DNA of 64,000 nt from JBBQCW01 sp038319025 (GCA_038319025.1 JBBQCW010000018.1:1-64000), one strand, 5' to 3'; positions 42,720-51,860 are shown, counted from the stretch's first letter. The notes: generated by a model from the sequence alone, not told the origin. A program made the numbers and translations.

Positions 42720-43483
42720 GCACGTCCGCGATCTTCGAGGGCACCGTCCGCCACCGGCGCAGGGCGCCGGTCGACCACGCCTTCACCTATGACATCTGCA
42801 TGCTTTACGTGGACCTCGATGCGTTTCCCGCCGAGCTGGACGCCCATCGGCTGTGGTCCAGCCGGCATGCCGCGCTGGGCCGGTTTCGTCGCGCGGACCA
42901 CTTCGGCGAGGGCGACCTGGCTGACGCCGTACGGGACGAGGTGGCCCGGCAGACGGGGGTGCGTCCCGAAGGCCCCGTGCGGCTTTTGAGCACGCCGCGC
43001 ACGTTCGGCCACGCCTTCAACCCCGTCAGCTTCTACTACTGCTTCGACGCCACCGGCGAGCATGTTCACACGGTGCTGGCGGAGGTCACCAACACGCCGT
43101 GGGGGGAGGTTCATCTGTACGTGATGGACCCCGCCGAGCGGCCCGCCGGGGCGCCGCTTACCGATGAGCTGCCCAAGGCCTTCCACGTATCCCCGTTCAT
43201 GGGGATGGACCACCGCTACACCTGGCGTCTGACCGAGCCGGGCGACCGGCTCGCGGTGGCGATCGCCTCAGACCGAGACGGCGAGCGAGTGTTCGACGCC
43301 GCGTTGGACCTCAGGCGCCGGCCGCTCGACCATCGAGGCCTGACCCGCATCCTCACCCGTTACCCACTGGCCACCGTGCGCACCATGGTGCGCATCTACG
43401 GCCAGGCCCTGCGCCTGAAGCTCAAGGGTGCCCCCTATTTCCCTCACCCGCCGGTCCAGCGCCCGGAGGCGCCCAGCACATGA
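42716..43483 (+). CDS. DUF1365 protein
   Basis: This 255-residue protein matches DUF1365: the opening IFEGTVRHRRRAPVDHAFTY, then LLSTPRTFGHAFNPVSFYYC, and KAFHVSPFMGMDHRYTW are the recognisable blocks. The biochemical function is not established, but its constant position between the FAD oxidoreductase and the cyclopropane-type synthase points to lipid modification. ATGA overlaps both upstream and downstream imply coupled translation of the three proteins, perhaps as a complex. Confidence 0.9.
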   Translation: MSTSAIFEGTVRHRRRAPVDHAFTYDICMLYVDLDAFPAELDAHRLWSSRHAALGRFRRADHFGEGDLADAVRDEVARQTGVRPEGPVRLLSTPRTFGHAFNPVSFYYCFDATGEHVHTVLAEVTNTPWGEVHLYVMDPAERPAGAPLTDELPKAFHVSPFMGMDHRYTWRLTEPGDRLAVAIASDRDGERVFDAALDLRRRPLDHRGLTRILTRYPLATVRTMVRIYGQALRLKLKGAPYFPHPPVQRPEAPST

Positions 43484-44757
43484 TCAATCGCGTCTCTCGC
43501 CTTGTCATCCTGCGCCTGCTGCGGGGCACCCGCCACGGTGAGCTCACCCTGGTGGAACCGGACGGCACCGTCCACCGGTTCGGCGCGGTCGATGCGGGCG
43601 ATCCTCTGCGCGCCCGCATCGAGCTCCACGATCCTCAGGTGTGGCGTGCGTTCGCCGGCGGCAGCCTGGGCATCGGCCGCTCGTACATGGACGGCGCGTG
43701 GGTCAGCCCTGACCTCGTTGCGGCGACTCGCCTGGGCGCCCGCAACATGCCGGTGTTCGACCGCATCCGCTCCCGTCTGCGGTTCCTGATCGCCCCGGTG
43801 CAAGCGATCACCGGGTTGGCCAGGCGCAACACGATCGCTCGATCGCGTGACCAAATCGCTGCCCACTACGACTTGGGCAACGAGCTGTACAGCCGGTTCC
43901 TGGACCCGTCGATGATGTACTCGGCGGCCGTGTTCGAACGGCCCGGGATGACACTCGAGGAAGCACAGACGGCGAAGCTCGATCGCATCTGCCGCAAACT
44001 CGACCTGCAGCCCTCCGATCACCTGCTGGAGATCGGGACGGGGTGGGGCGCGATGGCCATCCACGCCGCCCGCCACTACGGCTGCCGCGTCACGACGACC
44101 ACGATCTCGGCCGAGCAGCACGCACTTGCACTCGAGCGCGTCGGCGAAGCCGGCCTTCAGGATCGCATCGAGGTCCTGCGTCGCGATTACCGTGCCCTCA
44201 CCGGCACCTACTCCAAGCTCGTGTCGATCGAGATGATCGAGGCCGTCGGCTGGCAGGACTTCCCGACGTTCTTCTCGGTCTGCTCGGACCGTCTGGCCCC
44301 TGACGGGCTGATGCTCCTGCAGGCGATCACGATCGACGAGCGCGCTTACGAGATCGAGAAGGCCACACGCACGTTCATCAACCAGCTGATCTTCCCCGGC
44401 GGCTGCCTGCCCTCCCAGGAGGTCATCGCCCGCTGCGTCGCCCAGAACACCACACTCCGGGCGATCGGCCTGGAGGACATCACCGATCATTACGTGACGA
44501 CGCTCCAGCATTGGCGCACGGCGTTCAACGCCGCCGCCGACGAGCTGGACGGCCTGGGCTACGACGAGCGCTTTCGGCGGTTGTGGAACCTCTACCTCTC
44601 CTATAGTGAGGGTGGGTTCACCGAGCGGCGGATCTGCGACATCCAGCTCCTGCTGGCCGGCCCGCGGTTCACCGCCGAACAGCTCTCACCGTTGCCGGTC
44701 CCTCCGCGCATCGGGCGTGCGGTCGTGGTCACGGCGGACGATGAGGCTGCGGCCTGA
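43480..44757 (+). CDS. cyclopropane-fatty-acyl-phospholipid synthase family methyltransferase
   Basis: This 425-residue SAM-dependent enzyme adds a methyl or methylene carbon to an unsaturated acyl chain of a membrane lipid. The CFA-specific segment DQIAAHYDLGNELYSRFLDP with SMMYSAAVF, the SAM loop LLEIGTGWGAMAIHAA and ISAEQHALALERV, and later SIEMIEAVGWQDFPTFF and IFPGGCLPS are clear. An N-terminal lipid-binding domain of about 110 residues is present. It ends the coupled operon. In the furan-lipid model the product could be methylated and then oxidised by the first gene; simple cyclopropanation is the alternative. Confidence 0.92.
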   Translation: MINRVSRLVILRLLRGTRHGELTLVEPDGTVHRFGAVDAGDPLRARIELHDPQVWRAFAGGSLGIGRSYMDGAWVSPDLVAATRLGARNMPVFDRIRSRLRFLIAPVQAITGLARRNTIARSRDQIAAHYDLGNELYSRFLDPSMMYSAAVFERPGMTLEEAQTAKLDRICRKLDLQPSDHLLEIGTGWGAMAIHAARHYGCRVTTTTISAEQHALALERVGEAGLQDRIEVLRRDYRALTGTYSKLVSIEMIEAVGWQDFPTFFSVCSDRLAPDGLMLLQAITIDERAYEIEKATRTFINQLIFPGGCLPSQEVIARCVAQNTTLRAIGLEDITDHYVTTLQHWRTAFNAAADELDGLGYDERFRRLWNLYLSYSEGGFTERRICDIQLLLAGPRFTAEQLSPLPVPPRIGRAVVVTADDEAAA

Positions 44758-44813
44758 GCGTCACCGAGGTCAGTTCTTTTGGTGGCCTGGGCCCGGACGG
44801 GTACGGTCCACCG

Positions 44814-45323
44814 GTGTCCGCAGCCGAACGCCACACGCTGCTCAAGGACGGGACGCCTATCCGCATGCGACCCGTGCGGGCGGAGGACCGCGACGAATTC
44901 GTCGCTGCGTTCGAGGGGCTGAGTGCCACCTCACGGTACACGCGTTTCATGACCCCGATGGTGCATCTGACCGACGCCGAGGTCGCGTACTTCCTCGACG
45001 TCGACCATCAGGATCACGAGGCGATAGTGGCCACCGATGAAGCGTCCGGTGACCGCATCGGCATCGGCCGCTACGTCCGTGACCCCGAACGTCCGGAACG
45101 CGCCGAGATCGCCATCACGGTTGCCGACGAGTGGCAGGGTCGCGGGGTCGGCACCGCCCTCCTGGGCCGACTCGCGGAGTTGGCGATCGACCGCGGGATC
45201 ATGGTGTTCACCGCGGAGATGCTGGGCACGAACACGTCGATGCGCACCATCTTCGACCGGCTCGGTCCTGCGACTCACACCAGCACGGGCGACGGCGCGA
45301 TGCACGCCGAGGTCGCGCTTTGA
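44814..45323 (+). CDS. GNAT-family N-acetyltransferase
   Basis: This 169-residue acetyl-CoA-dependent acetyltransferase opens with LLKDGTPIRMRPVRAEDRDE, then FEGLSATSRYTRFM, and motif A is ITVADEWQGRGVGTALLGRL, which binds the pantetheine pyrophosphate. The RPVRAEDRDE and SRYTRFM pattern is that of the GNAT modules related to those fused in protein acyltransferases. The start is a GTG at 44814. Its stop abuts the stop of the convergent lipoprotein gene with no spacer. The substrate is unknown. Confidence 0.85.
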   Translation: MSAAERHTLLKDGTPIRMRPVRAEDRDEFVAAFEGLSATSRYTRFMTPMVHLTDAEVAYFLDVDHQDHEAIVATDEASGDRIGIGRYVRDPERPERAEIAITVADEWQGRGVGTALLGRLAELAIDRGIMVFTAEMLGTNTSMRTIFDRLGPATHTSTGDGAMHAEVAL

Positions 45324-45779
45324 TCAGAGGTTGGCGTCGACGCGCCAGATGCCGCCGGTGCGCTGTACGGCGGTCGTGTCCGACTGCCCGCCGGCTGTCG
45401 TCGTCCGCACCACGGCGTGGTCGCCCGCGAGGCTCACGATGCTCAGCTTCAACCCGCGGAGCGCGCCCTTCTCATCGGACGGCACCGTGCCTGCCGCCGC
45501 CTGCATGATCCCCGCGCACGTACCGCCCCCGAGCTTCGCCGCGGCTGCGGCCTGCGTCATCTGCTGTCGGGCCTGCGCCGTCATGAGTGAGCAGGCGGTG
45601 GCGTAGTCCCCATCCAGAAACGCCGACGTGTACCGCTTGGCCACGGCCAGGATCTGCGCGCGATCCGACGTCGCGACCGTCGACGAGGTAGACGAGCTCC
45701 CACCGCCCCCGCAGGCGCCTAGCGCCACCGCAACGATCGCAGCGACCAGACCTGCACCAACGACCCGCGGAACGCTCAT
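45324..45779 (-). CDS. exported lipoprotein with NTF2-like fold
   Basis: This 151-residue protein has a lipoprotein signal ending VAVALGAC (Cys near 23) and a Gly/Ser/Thr linker. The mature part RAQILAVAKRYTSAFLDGDY, then ATACSLMTAQARQQM, followed by LSIVSLAGDHAVVRT strands, resembles the NTF2-like lipoprotein domains common in Actinobacteria. Two mature Cys (in ATACSLM and GGTCAGIM) may pair. It is convergent with the acetyltransferase gene without any intergenic base. The role is unknown. Confidence 0.7.
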   Translation of the reverse strand: MSVPRVVGAGLVAAIVAVALGACGGGGSSSTSSTVATSDRAQILAVAKRYTSAFLDGDYATACSLMTAQARQQMTQAAAAAKLGGGTCAGIMQAAAGTVPSDEKGALRGLKLSIVSLAGDHAVVRTTTAGGQSDTTAVQRTGGIWRVDANL

Positions 45780-45822
45780 GGCCCAAAGCTATCCCCATCG
45801 TCGGCGTTGCCAACTGGAGCGC

Positions 45823-47373
45823 CTACAGAGCAGGAGCCGCCGCCGTTGCACAGCCTGGCCGCGTCGCCACGGCAGGGAAGGGGAGGTCAGCCACAATCGC
45901 CGTCTCCAGGTAGTCGTTCTCCATGCGGTCGCCTGAGCCGGGGGCCAGTTTGAGCCCGATCGCCTTGAGCTGATCACGTGGAGCGTCGGCGGTGACCCAT
46001 GGCGTGAGCGCCAGGAACTCCGGTACCGAGCCCGCTGGGTGGGCAGCGTCGACGACATCCCCCGGCTGAGCGGCCATGTTGCCCACGTAGTGACAACCGG
46101 CGCCCTGTAGTCCGCGCTGGGTGATGGAGGACTGGCCGTCGAACGTGAGGTCGGCCAGGCTGCCGGTCATGAAGGCGGTCACGTTGTAGGTGAAGTGAAC
46201 GGACGGATCGGCCACGTCGCGGTAGCTCGAGCCCATCCAGTCCAGTGGCTGCCAGGGGTTGGCCGTCGGGTCAGATTGCTCGTTGTCGACCGCCCAGGCG
46301 CCGGGGTTGGCCTCGTCCTGAACCACCAGGTTGGCGCCCAGCTTGTCCAGGCACCGCATGTAGTACTTCGAGGTGTCCGAGCACGGGTCCACGCCCGCGG
46401 GCGGATCACCGAACGTGAAGGCCGGCAGGCTGGTGGCGATGCCCAAGCGGGCCTTGGTACCGGGCAGCGTGTACGGCTTCAGGTTCTTCGCCGCGGCTGC
46501 GCCTGTCGTTGGCCCGGCGGTGAAGCCCTGAGCGTTTTCGATGCCGGTGAGCGGCACCTTGTCGTTCTGCTGGACCACGTTGCGCAGCGCGGCGGGGCCG
46601 CTGAGGCGCACGTCCCGCGGGCCCCAGACGAAGGCCGTGTTGTAGATGTCCTTTTTCGTGGCGACGAACACGGACTTGACGCCCTTCAGGTCTGGGTCGC
46701 GCAGGGCAGCGACGATCTTCTTGTCGGTCGTCTCGCGGAACTTCGGGACGGGGCCTGAGCCGACCATGTACAGGCCGTACTTCTTGGCCAGCGCCGAGAA
46801 GGTGCCCAGGAAGTCGCGCACCTCGGTATCGGCGGCGGCCAGGATGGGGCTGGAGAGCGGGTTCAGCGCACCGAACCGCTTGGCGTAGAACGCCACCTGA
46901 GTGCGGTAGCCCTGACGCAGGCCGTCGAGCGTCTTCAGCGTCGCGCAAAGCGTCACGCCCTTGCACTCGGCCAGCGACCCGGGGTCGCCGATGACCTTGC
47001 GCGCGGCCTTCCCGCGAGAGCCGATGCCGGGGACCATCAGCCCGATGTCCTCGTTGAAGACCACGAGGTTGGGGCGGCCTTTGGCCAGGTTCGGCACGAC
47101 GTAGCGCAGCAGTTGGCACTCGATCGCTGTGCGGAACGTCGCAGCTGAGACCACGTACTTCGCCTGTTGCTTGAACTGCATCGCGAAGACGCGTGGCGTT
47201 CCCTTGCTCGGGGCCAGCGCCTTGATCGCCGGCACCGTGCGCGCAGCGGTGTAGTTCCTGCACGTCTTGGCGCTCGGCGTGCTCGACCCGGCGGCCGTGG
47301 CCCCGGCCGGGAGCGCGGCGGCCGCGAAGGCAGCGGCGGTCAGCATGGTCACGGGCAAGCGGAATGTGCGCAT
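45823..47373 (-). CDS. exported nitrilase-superfamily (carbon-nitrogen hydrolase-like) protein
   Basis: This 516-residue protein has a Sec signal peptide (1-28). A complete nitrilase-type triad can be proposed: E108 in NLVVFNEDIGLMVPG, K272 in QQNDKVPLTGIE, and C341 in YYMRCLDKLGANLVVQDEAN. The region around K272 resembles the K-h-L-x-P-x-E element of amidases and apolipoprotein N-acyltransferase, and the segment after C341 resembles their GADLLVNxSND stretch. The protein is much longer than a typical 270-residue nitrilase, has extra C-terminal sequence, and lacks the membrane helices of Lnt. It is probably a secreted or wall-associated amidase or acyltransferase. It is divergent from the CDF gene by about 95 bp. 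Confidence 0.7.
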   Translation of the reverse strand: MRTFRLPVTMLTAAAFAAAALPAGATAAGSSTPSAKTCRNYTAARTVPAIKALAPSKGTPRVFAMQFKQQAKYVVSAATFRTAIECQLLRYVVPNLAKGRPNLVVFNEDIGLMVPGIGSRGKAARKVIGDPGSLAECKGVTLCATLKTLDGLRQGYRTQVAFYAKRFGALNPLSSPILAAADTEVRDFLGTFSALAKKYGLYMVGSGPVPKFRETTDKKIVAALRDPDLKGVKSVFVATKKDIYNTAFVWGPRDVRLSGPAALRNVVQQNDKVPLTGIENAQGFTAGPTTGAAAAKNLKPYTLPGTKARLGIATSLPAFTFGDPPAGVDPCSDTSKYYMRCLDKLGANLVVQDEANPGAWAVDNEQSDPTANPWQPLDWMGSSYRDVADPSVHFTYNVTAFMTGSLADLTFDGQSSITQRGLQGAGCHYVGNMAAQPGDVVDAAHPAGSVPEFLALTPWVTADAPRDQLKAIGLKLAPGSGDRMENDYLETAIVADLPFPAVATRPGCATAAAPAL

Positions 47374-47468
47374 CGGCGCCTACGGTAACGGCGCGGGCCA
47401 AGACGAGAGCCGCCAGTGGCAGCGTCAACGCTCCGCAACCAGGGGTTGCTACGGTCGAACACAGCTCG

Positions 47469-48398
47469 ATGCACGGTCCCGGCGCTCACGCCCACACCCA
47501 CGCCGTATCCCCTGACACCAACCGCCGAAGGCTGGCGATCGCGCTCGGCCTGATCCTCGGCCTGATGGTGGTTGAGGTCACCGTGGGGGTGCTGGCGAAC
47601 TCGCTGGCGCTGCTCTCGGACGCGGCGCACATGCTCACAGATGCGCTTGCGCTCACGCTCTCCTTGGTCGTGATCGGCCTGGCCGCCCGGCCGGCCAAGG
47701 GGGCGATGACGTTCGGCTACAAGCGGCTGGAGATTCTGTCCGCGCAGTTCAACGGGGCGACACTCCTGGTCCTGGGTCTCGTGATCGTCGTCGAGGGCAT
47801 CGGCCGCATCATCAATCCGCCCGACGTGCACGGTGCCACCGTCCTGATCGTCGCCCTGGTCGGCATCGTGGTCAATCTCGCCGCCACCATGACGTTGGCG
47901 GGGGCAGACCGTACGTCGCTGAACATCGAGGGGTCCTACCAACACCTGCTCACGGACCTGGCGGCATTCCTCTTCACCGCGATCGCCGGCGCCGTGATCT
48001 TGCTCACGGGCTTTCTGGAAGCCGACGGCATCGCCTCGCTGATCGTGGCGGCGATCATGCTGCGCGCCGCGTACGGACTGTTGCTGGAATCGGGTCGCGT
48101 GTTCCTGGAGGCGGCGCCGCGTGGGCTGGAGCCGGATGTGATCGGCGCCTCGCTGATCGCGGTGCCCGGAGTGGTGGAGGTCCACGATCTGCACGTGTGG
48201 GAGGTCACCTCCGGCTTCCCGTCGCTCTCGGCGCACGTGCTGGTCGGGCCGAGCGACGACTGCCACATGACCAGGCGGGCGATGGAGAAGACGCTGCACG
48301 AGCAGTTCGGGATCGACCACACGACGCTTCAGGTCGATCATGAGGGAGGAGAGCTGCTGCATATCTCCGCGGCGGCAGACAACACTTGGGACGGTTGA
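47469..48398 (+). CDS. cation diffusion facilitator (CzcD-like metal exporter)
   Basis: This 309-residue Zn2+/Cd2+/Co2+ proton antiporter of the inner membrane opens with a His-rich stretch, MHGPGAHAHTHAV, followed by six transmembrane helices. The metal sites are in helix 2 (SLALLSDAAHMLTDALAL) and helix 5 (YQHLLTDLAAFLFT), and a cytoplasmic C-terminal domain begins near PGVVEVHDLHVWEVTSGF. The ATG at 47469 has little ribosome site. An in-frame extension to 47364 lies in the divergent promoter region and is not used. No metal-responsive regulator is adjacent. Confidence 0.93.
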   Translation: MHGPGAHAHTHAVSPDTNRRRLAIALGLILGLMVVEVTVGVLANSLALLSDAAHMLTDALALTLSLVVIGLAARPAKGAMTFGYKRLEILSAQFNGATLLVLGLVIVVEGIGRIINPPDVHGATVLIVALVGIVVNLAATMTLAGADRTSLNIEGSYQHLLTDLAAFLFTAIAGAVILLTGFLEADGIASLIVAAIMLRAAYGLLLESGRVFLEAAPRGLEPDVIGASLIAVPGVVEVHDLHVWEVTSGFPSLSAHVLVGPSDDCHMTRRAMEKTLHEQFGIDHTTLQVDHEGGELLHISAAADNTWDG

Positions 48399-48476
48399 GA
48401 CCGTCCTGGTACTGACGGGAGTCCCGGGCGCCCCTAGGTTTGCGGTCCAACGTAAAACAAGGCTCCTGGGGGAACC

Positions 48477-48884
48477 ATGGTTCGCAGAACTCTCGTCCTG
48501 ATTTGTGTCGCTTCACTCACCGCCTTCGTCGTGGCCGGTTGCGGCAGCGACAGTAAAAGCAGCAGCTCAAGCACGGCCACTCCGGCCGTGACGTCGACGC
48601 CGACGCCGGCGACCACGACGGCCGCTTCGGGCTCAGCGCCGGCCGCCGCCGCCCCCGCCATCCAGGCGGCGGTCGACGCCTGCAAGCAGAGTGTCCAAGC
48701 CAACGCGTCCATCAAGGCCAACATCAAGGCCGACCTTGAGGGCATCTGCGAGAAGGCGGCCAGCGGCGACGCGGCAGCCGTCAAGCAGGCCACCAAGGAT
48801 GTCTGCCTGAAGATCGTCGAATCCTCGGTGCCATCCGGTGCCGCACAGGACGCCGCCAAGTCGGCCTGCAACGCCGCGGGCTAG
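48477..48884 (+). CDS. small exported lipoprotein, unknown function
   Basis: This 135-residue protein has a lipoprotein signal ending FVVAGC (Cys near 22), a long Ser/Thr/Pro/Ala linker (about 24-60) and a helical mature domain with four Cys (AVDACKQSVQ, LEGICEKAAS, TKDVCLKIVE, AKSACNAAG). The regular Cys spacing suggests two disulfides tying a helical bundle. No family is recognised. A strong terminator follows at 48901-48940, so this is a single-gene unit. Confidence 0.7.
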   Translation: MVRRTLVLICVASLTAFVVAGCGSDSKSSSSSTATPAVTSTPTPATTTAASGSAPAAAAPAIQAAVDACKQSVQANASIKANIKADLEGICEKAASGDAAAVKQATKDVCLKIVESSVPSGAAQDAAKSACNAAG

Positions 48885-48900
48885 CACCAGCCGTACGAGT

Positions 48901-48940
48901 CCCGGGCGGCGCGCAGGTAGGCGCCGCCCGGGTTTGCTCG
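48901..48940 (+). terminator. intrinsic terminator, 12-bp perfect stem
   Basis: CCCGGGCGGCGC (48901-48912) pairs perfectly with GCGCCGCCCGGG (48921-48932) around an 8-nt loop, followed by TTTGCTCGTT. It lies 16 bp past the lipoprotein stop and 125 bp before the next gene. Confidence 0.8.
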
Positions 48941-49065
48941 TTCTCGGGCGGTGGGTCGCCGCGTCGCGCCCGGGGCAACCTGGCGCCCGGCGTCGTGTCC
49001 GCCTGTAGGCTGCTCTCTCCTGAACGTTCCCGTTCCGGCTCCGCTCCGTCCAGCCCGAGGTCTTC

Positions 49066-51333
49066 ATGCGTCGCTCCAGCTTCCGTTCCGCTGCCCTGCT
49101 CACGGCGGCCATCGCCGCGTTCGCTCTCCTCGCCACCGCGGGTAGTGCCGTCGCCGCCAAGGCGACGTTCACCGCTCACGGCAGCATCGGGCAGGCCTAT
49201 GTGCTCGGAGCCAAACCGGGCACCAAGCTGCAGTTGGTCAACGCCAAGGGCAAGGTCGTCGGTACCGGGAAGGCTGACGCGCTCGGCAGCAAGATCTTCA
49301 TCGACCGCACGCCGGGCAAGGGCTACATCGTTCGCGCGGGTTCCGCCCGCACCGCAAAGTTCACGATCCTGCGGCCGGGGCAGAACCCGCCGCAGTCCTT
49401 CTACAAGAAGCAGTCGCTCGTCAAGGGCCTGAACTACGTGACGACGCGCGACGGCGTCGAGCTGGCCATGACGGTGCGCCTGCCCCCGGGCAAGACGCTC
49501 GCCGACGGTCCGTTCCCGACCGTGATCGAGTACTCCGGTTACGCGGTCGCCTCACCTCATGACTTCTCGACCAGTGGTGGGGACCCCCTTGCCCCCGCCA
49601 GCGGCACGGTCGTCGGTGGGCTCATCGCCCCGCTGCTCGACTTCGCCGTGGTCAGTGTTCAGATGCGCGGCTCCGGTTGCTCGGGCGGGGCGTTTGACGC
49701 GTTCGGTCTGCCCACAACTTATGACGGCTATGACGCCGTCGAGGCCGTGGCCGCGCAGCCGTGGGTCAAGGGCGCCAAGGTCGGGATGGTCGGCATCTCT
49801 TTCTCCGGCATCACTCAGCTGTTCGTCGCCGGTACGCAGCCGCCGCACCTGGCGGCCATCGCACCGCTGTCGGTGACCGATGACTCCTACGCCGCCACGA
49901 CGTTCCCCGGCGGCATCTTCAACAACGGCTTCGGCAACACCTGGGTGAAGGAGCGCATGGACGACGCCAAGCCGGCTCCCGCAGGCGGGCAGGCCTGGGC
50001 CATCGCGCTCACGAAGGCCGGAGATCAGCACTGCATCGCCAACCAGGCGCTGCGGCTGCAGAGTCAGGACCTCCTCAAGCAGGAGAAGAGCCACCCCTTC
50101 CGCACGCCGCGGCTGCACGACCAACGTGCCGGCGGCACGTGGCTCAAGACCGACAAGGTGCCCACATTCCTCGTCGGGCAGTTCAACGACGAGCAGACGG
50201 GCGGGCACTTCACCGAGAGCCTGAAGAACCTGGACGGCAACAAGAACGTCTGGATCACGCTGCAGAACGGCGTCCACGCCGACTCGCTGGGGCCGGACAC
50301 CATCACCCGGTGGAACGACTTCCTGAACCTGTACGTCGCCGACCGGATCCCGAAGGTCTCAGCCACGGTCCTCTCGCTCAGCAGCACGCTTTACAAGCTC
50401 CTCGCCGACGCGCCGGCCTCCCCGGTGCAACAGTCACGGTTCGCCGACATGACCGACGTGGCCGCTGCTCGTGCGCTGTTTGCCAAGGACCCGCGCGTGC
50501 GGCTGCTGATGGACAACGGCGGCGGGTCCCAAGGCCCCGGGTCGATCGGTTCTACGTGGGAGCAGGACTACAGCGCATGGCCCGTCAAGGAGGCCAAGGC
50601 CACCACGATGTTCCTCGGCGCCGGTGGCTCGCTCGGAGCCGCGAAGCCGTCGGCCGCTACGCCCGCCAGCTACGTGGCCGATCCGAACGCTCGGCCCAAG
50701 CAGACGCTGCCCGGCGACGGCGCCGGCGACGCCTGGAAGGCCCAGCCGCCCTATGACTGGGCGCCGCTGGCCGCAGGGAAGGGCCTGGGTTGGACTACCC
50801 CGGCGCTGAGCAGCGACGTCTTCGTCGCCGGCTCGTCGAGTCTGGACCTGTACCTGAAGTCTTCAGCCAAGGACACCGACCTGCAGGTCACGTTGACCGA
50901 GGTTCGTCCTGACGGCCGCGAGACGTACGTGCAGAACGGGTGGCTGCGGGCCTCGCATCGCAAGCTGGACGCCAAGGCGTCGACGGTGAACGATCCGTTG
51001 CCGACGCACCTCAAGCAGGATGCGGCGCCGCTGCCCAAGGGTCAGTACTCCCTCGTCCGGGTGCCGATCTTCGGGGTCGCCCATGCGTTCCGTGCCGGGT
51101 CCCGTATCCGCGTCACGGTCTCGGCCGTCGGTGGCGACCGGCCCCGCTGGGCCTTTGCCACGCTCGACACGGGGTCGACCACGAACTCGATCGCCCTCGG
51201 CGGTGCTCGCGCTTCCAAGCTGGTGCTGCCGATCGTGGCAGGGGCGACGGCCAAGGGCACGCCGCTTCCGGGCGCCACCGCCCTGCGGGGCGAGCCGGAC
51301 CGGGCCTACGTCGCAGCGTCGAACGGCGGGTAG
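49066..51333 (+). CDS. exported CocE/NonD-type (S15-like) hydrolase
   Basis: This 755-residue serine hydrolase has a Sec signal peptide (1-30). After an about 90-residue N-terminal beta domain comes an alpha/beta hydrolase of the X-Pro dipeptidyl-peptidase/cocaine-esterase type: YVTTRDGVELAMTVRLP, the Arg/Gly loop VQMRGSGCSGG, and the nucleophile elbow VGISFSGIT with Ser245. A late Asp in VGQFNDEQTGGHF and a His in LQNGVHADSLG are triad candidates. The C-terminal jelly-roll includes DLQVTLTEVRPDGRETYVQ. It acts outside the membrane on a peptide, ester or amide that cannot be named from sequence. Confidence 0.88.
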   Translation: MRRSSFRSAALLTAAIAAFALLATAGSAVAAKATFTAHGSIGQAYVLGAKPGTKLQLVNAKGKVVGTGKADALGSKIFIDRTPGKGYIVRAGSARTAKFTILRPGQNPPQSFYKKQSLVKGLNYVTTRDGVELAMTVRLPPGKTLADGPFPTVIEYSGYAVASPHDFSTSGGDPLAPASGTVVGGLIAPLLDFAVVSVQMRGSGCSGGAFDAFGLPTTYDGYDAVEAVAAQPWVKGAKVGMVGISFSGITQLFVAGTQPPHLAAIAPLSVTDDSYAATTFPGGIFNNGFGNTWVKERMDDAKPAPAGGQAWAIALTKAGDQHCIANQALRLQSQDLLKQEKSHPFRTPRLHDQRAGGTWLKTDKVPTFLVGQFNDEQTGGHFTESLKNLDGNKNVWITLQNGVHADSLGPDTITRWNDFLNLYVADRIPKVSATVLSLSSTLYKLLADAPASPVQQSRFADMTDVAAARALFAKDPRVRLLMDNGGGSQGPGSIGSTWEQDYSAWPVKEAKATTMFLGAGGSLGAAKPSAATPASYVADPNARPKQTLPGDGAGDAWKAQPPYDWAPLAAGKGLGWTTPALSSDVFVAGSSSLDLYLKSSAKDTDLQVTLTEVRPDGRETYVQNGWLRASHRKLDAKASTVNDPLPTHLKQDAAPLPKGQYSLVRVPIFGVAHAFRAGSRIRVTVSAVGGDRPRWAFATLDTGSTTNSIALGGARASKLVLPIVAGATAKGTPLPGATALRGEPDRAYVAASNGG

Positions 51334-51350
51334 CGGGCAGGCAAGGGGCG

Positions 51351-51370
51351 GCGCGGGCTTAGGCCCGCGC
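51351..51370 (+). terminator. 8-bp GC hairpin after the exported hydrolase
   Basis: GCGCGGGC (51351-51358), loop TTAG, GCCCGCGC (51363-51370) is a perfect hairpin 17 bp after the stop codon. There is no T-run, so it is a probable but not typical terminator. Confidence 0.55.
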
Positions 51371-51422
51371 AGTTCCCCAGATCGTTCTTGTTGGGGCGGC
51401 GAGTCGGCGTACCGTCGTCGGT

Positions 51423-51860
51423 ATGCACCGAATCCTGTTCCTGGCCAACCGCACTTGCGAGTGCCCGACAGTCATCAACGAGGTCGAGCAGCGCGCTCGT
51501 TCGCTCGACGCGGAGGTTTTGCTCGTAGCCCCGGCGGTCAATACCCGCGTGCGCCATTTCGTATCCGACACCGACGGCGCGGTGCGCGACGCGACGGCCC
51601 GCGTTGACGTTGTCACCAAGGAACTCGCCGGCCGCGGCATCGTCGTGAGCGGGCAGGTCGGCGATGCTGATCCGGTGGCCGCGGCTGCTGACGCGTTGCG
51701 CTCGTTCCCGGCCGATGAGGTGATAGTCGCCACGCATCCGCCTGAGCATTCGCACTGGCTGGAGAAGAACCTGATCGAGCGCCTGGCCGGCCGTTTCGAG
51801 CTGCCGGTCACTCACCTCATCTCCTACTCAGGAGTCGGTGAGGCGGCCGCCGCCGCCTAG
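51423..51860 (+). CDS. UspA-fold-like small protein
   Basis: This 145-residue protein resembles the actinobacterial group related to universal stress proteins: HRILFLANRTCECPTVINEV, then EVLLVAPAVNTRVRHF, ELAGRGIVVSGQVGDADPVA, and DEVIVATHPPEHSHWLEKNL. The strand-helix alternation and GDADPVAAAADAL loop fit the nucleotide-binding fold, but the ATP-binding G-2x-G-9x-G motif is not evident. A CEC pair at residues 12-14 is notable. It precedes the convergent P450 by 52 bp. The role is unknown. Confidence 0.65.
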   Translation: MHRILFLANRTCECPTVINEVEQRARSLDAEVLLVAPAVNTRVRHFVSDTDGAVRDATARVDVVTKELAGRGIVVSGQVGDADPVAAAADALRSFPADEVIVATHPPEHSHWLEKNLIERLAGRFELPVTHLISYSGVGEAAAAA

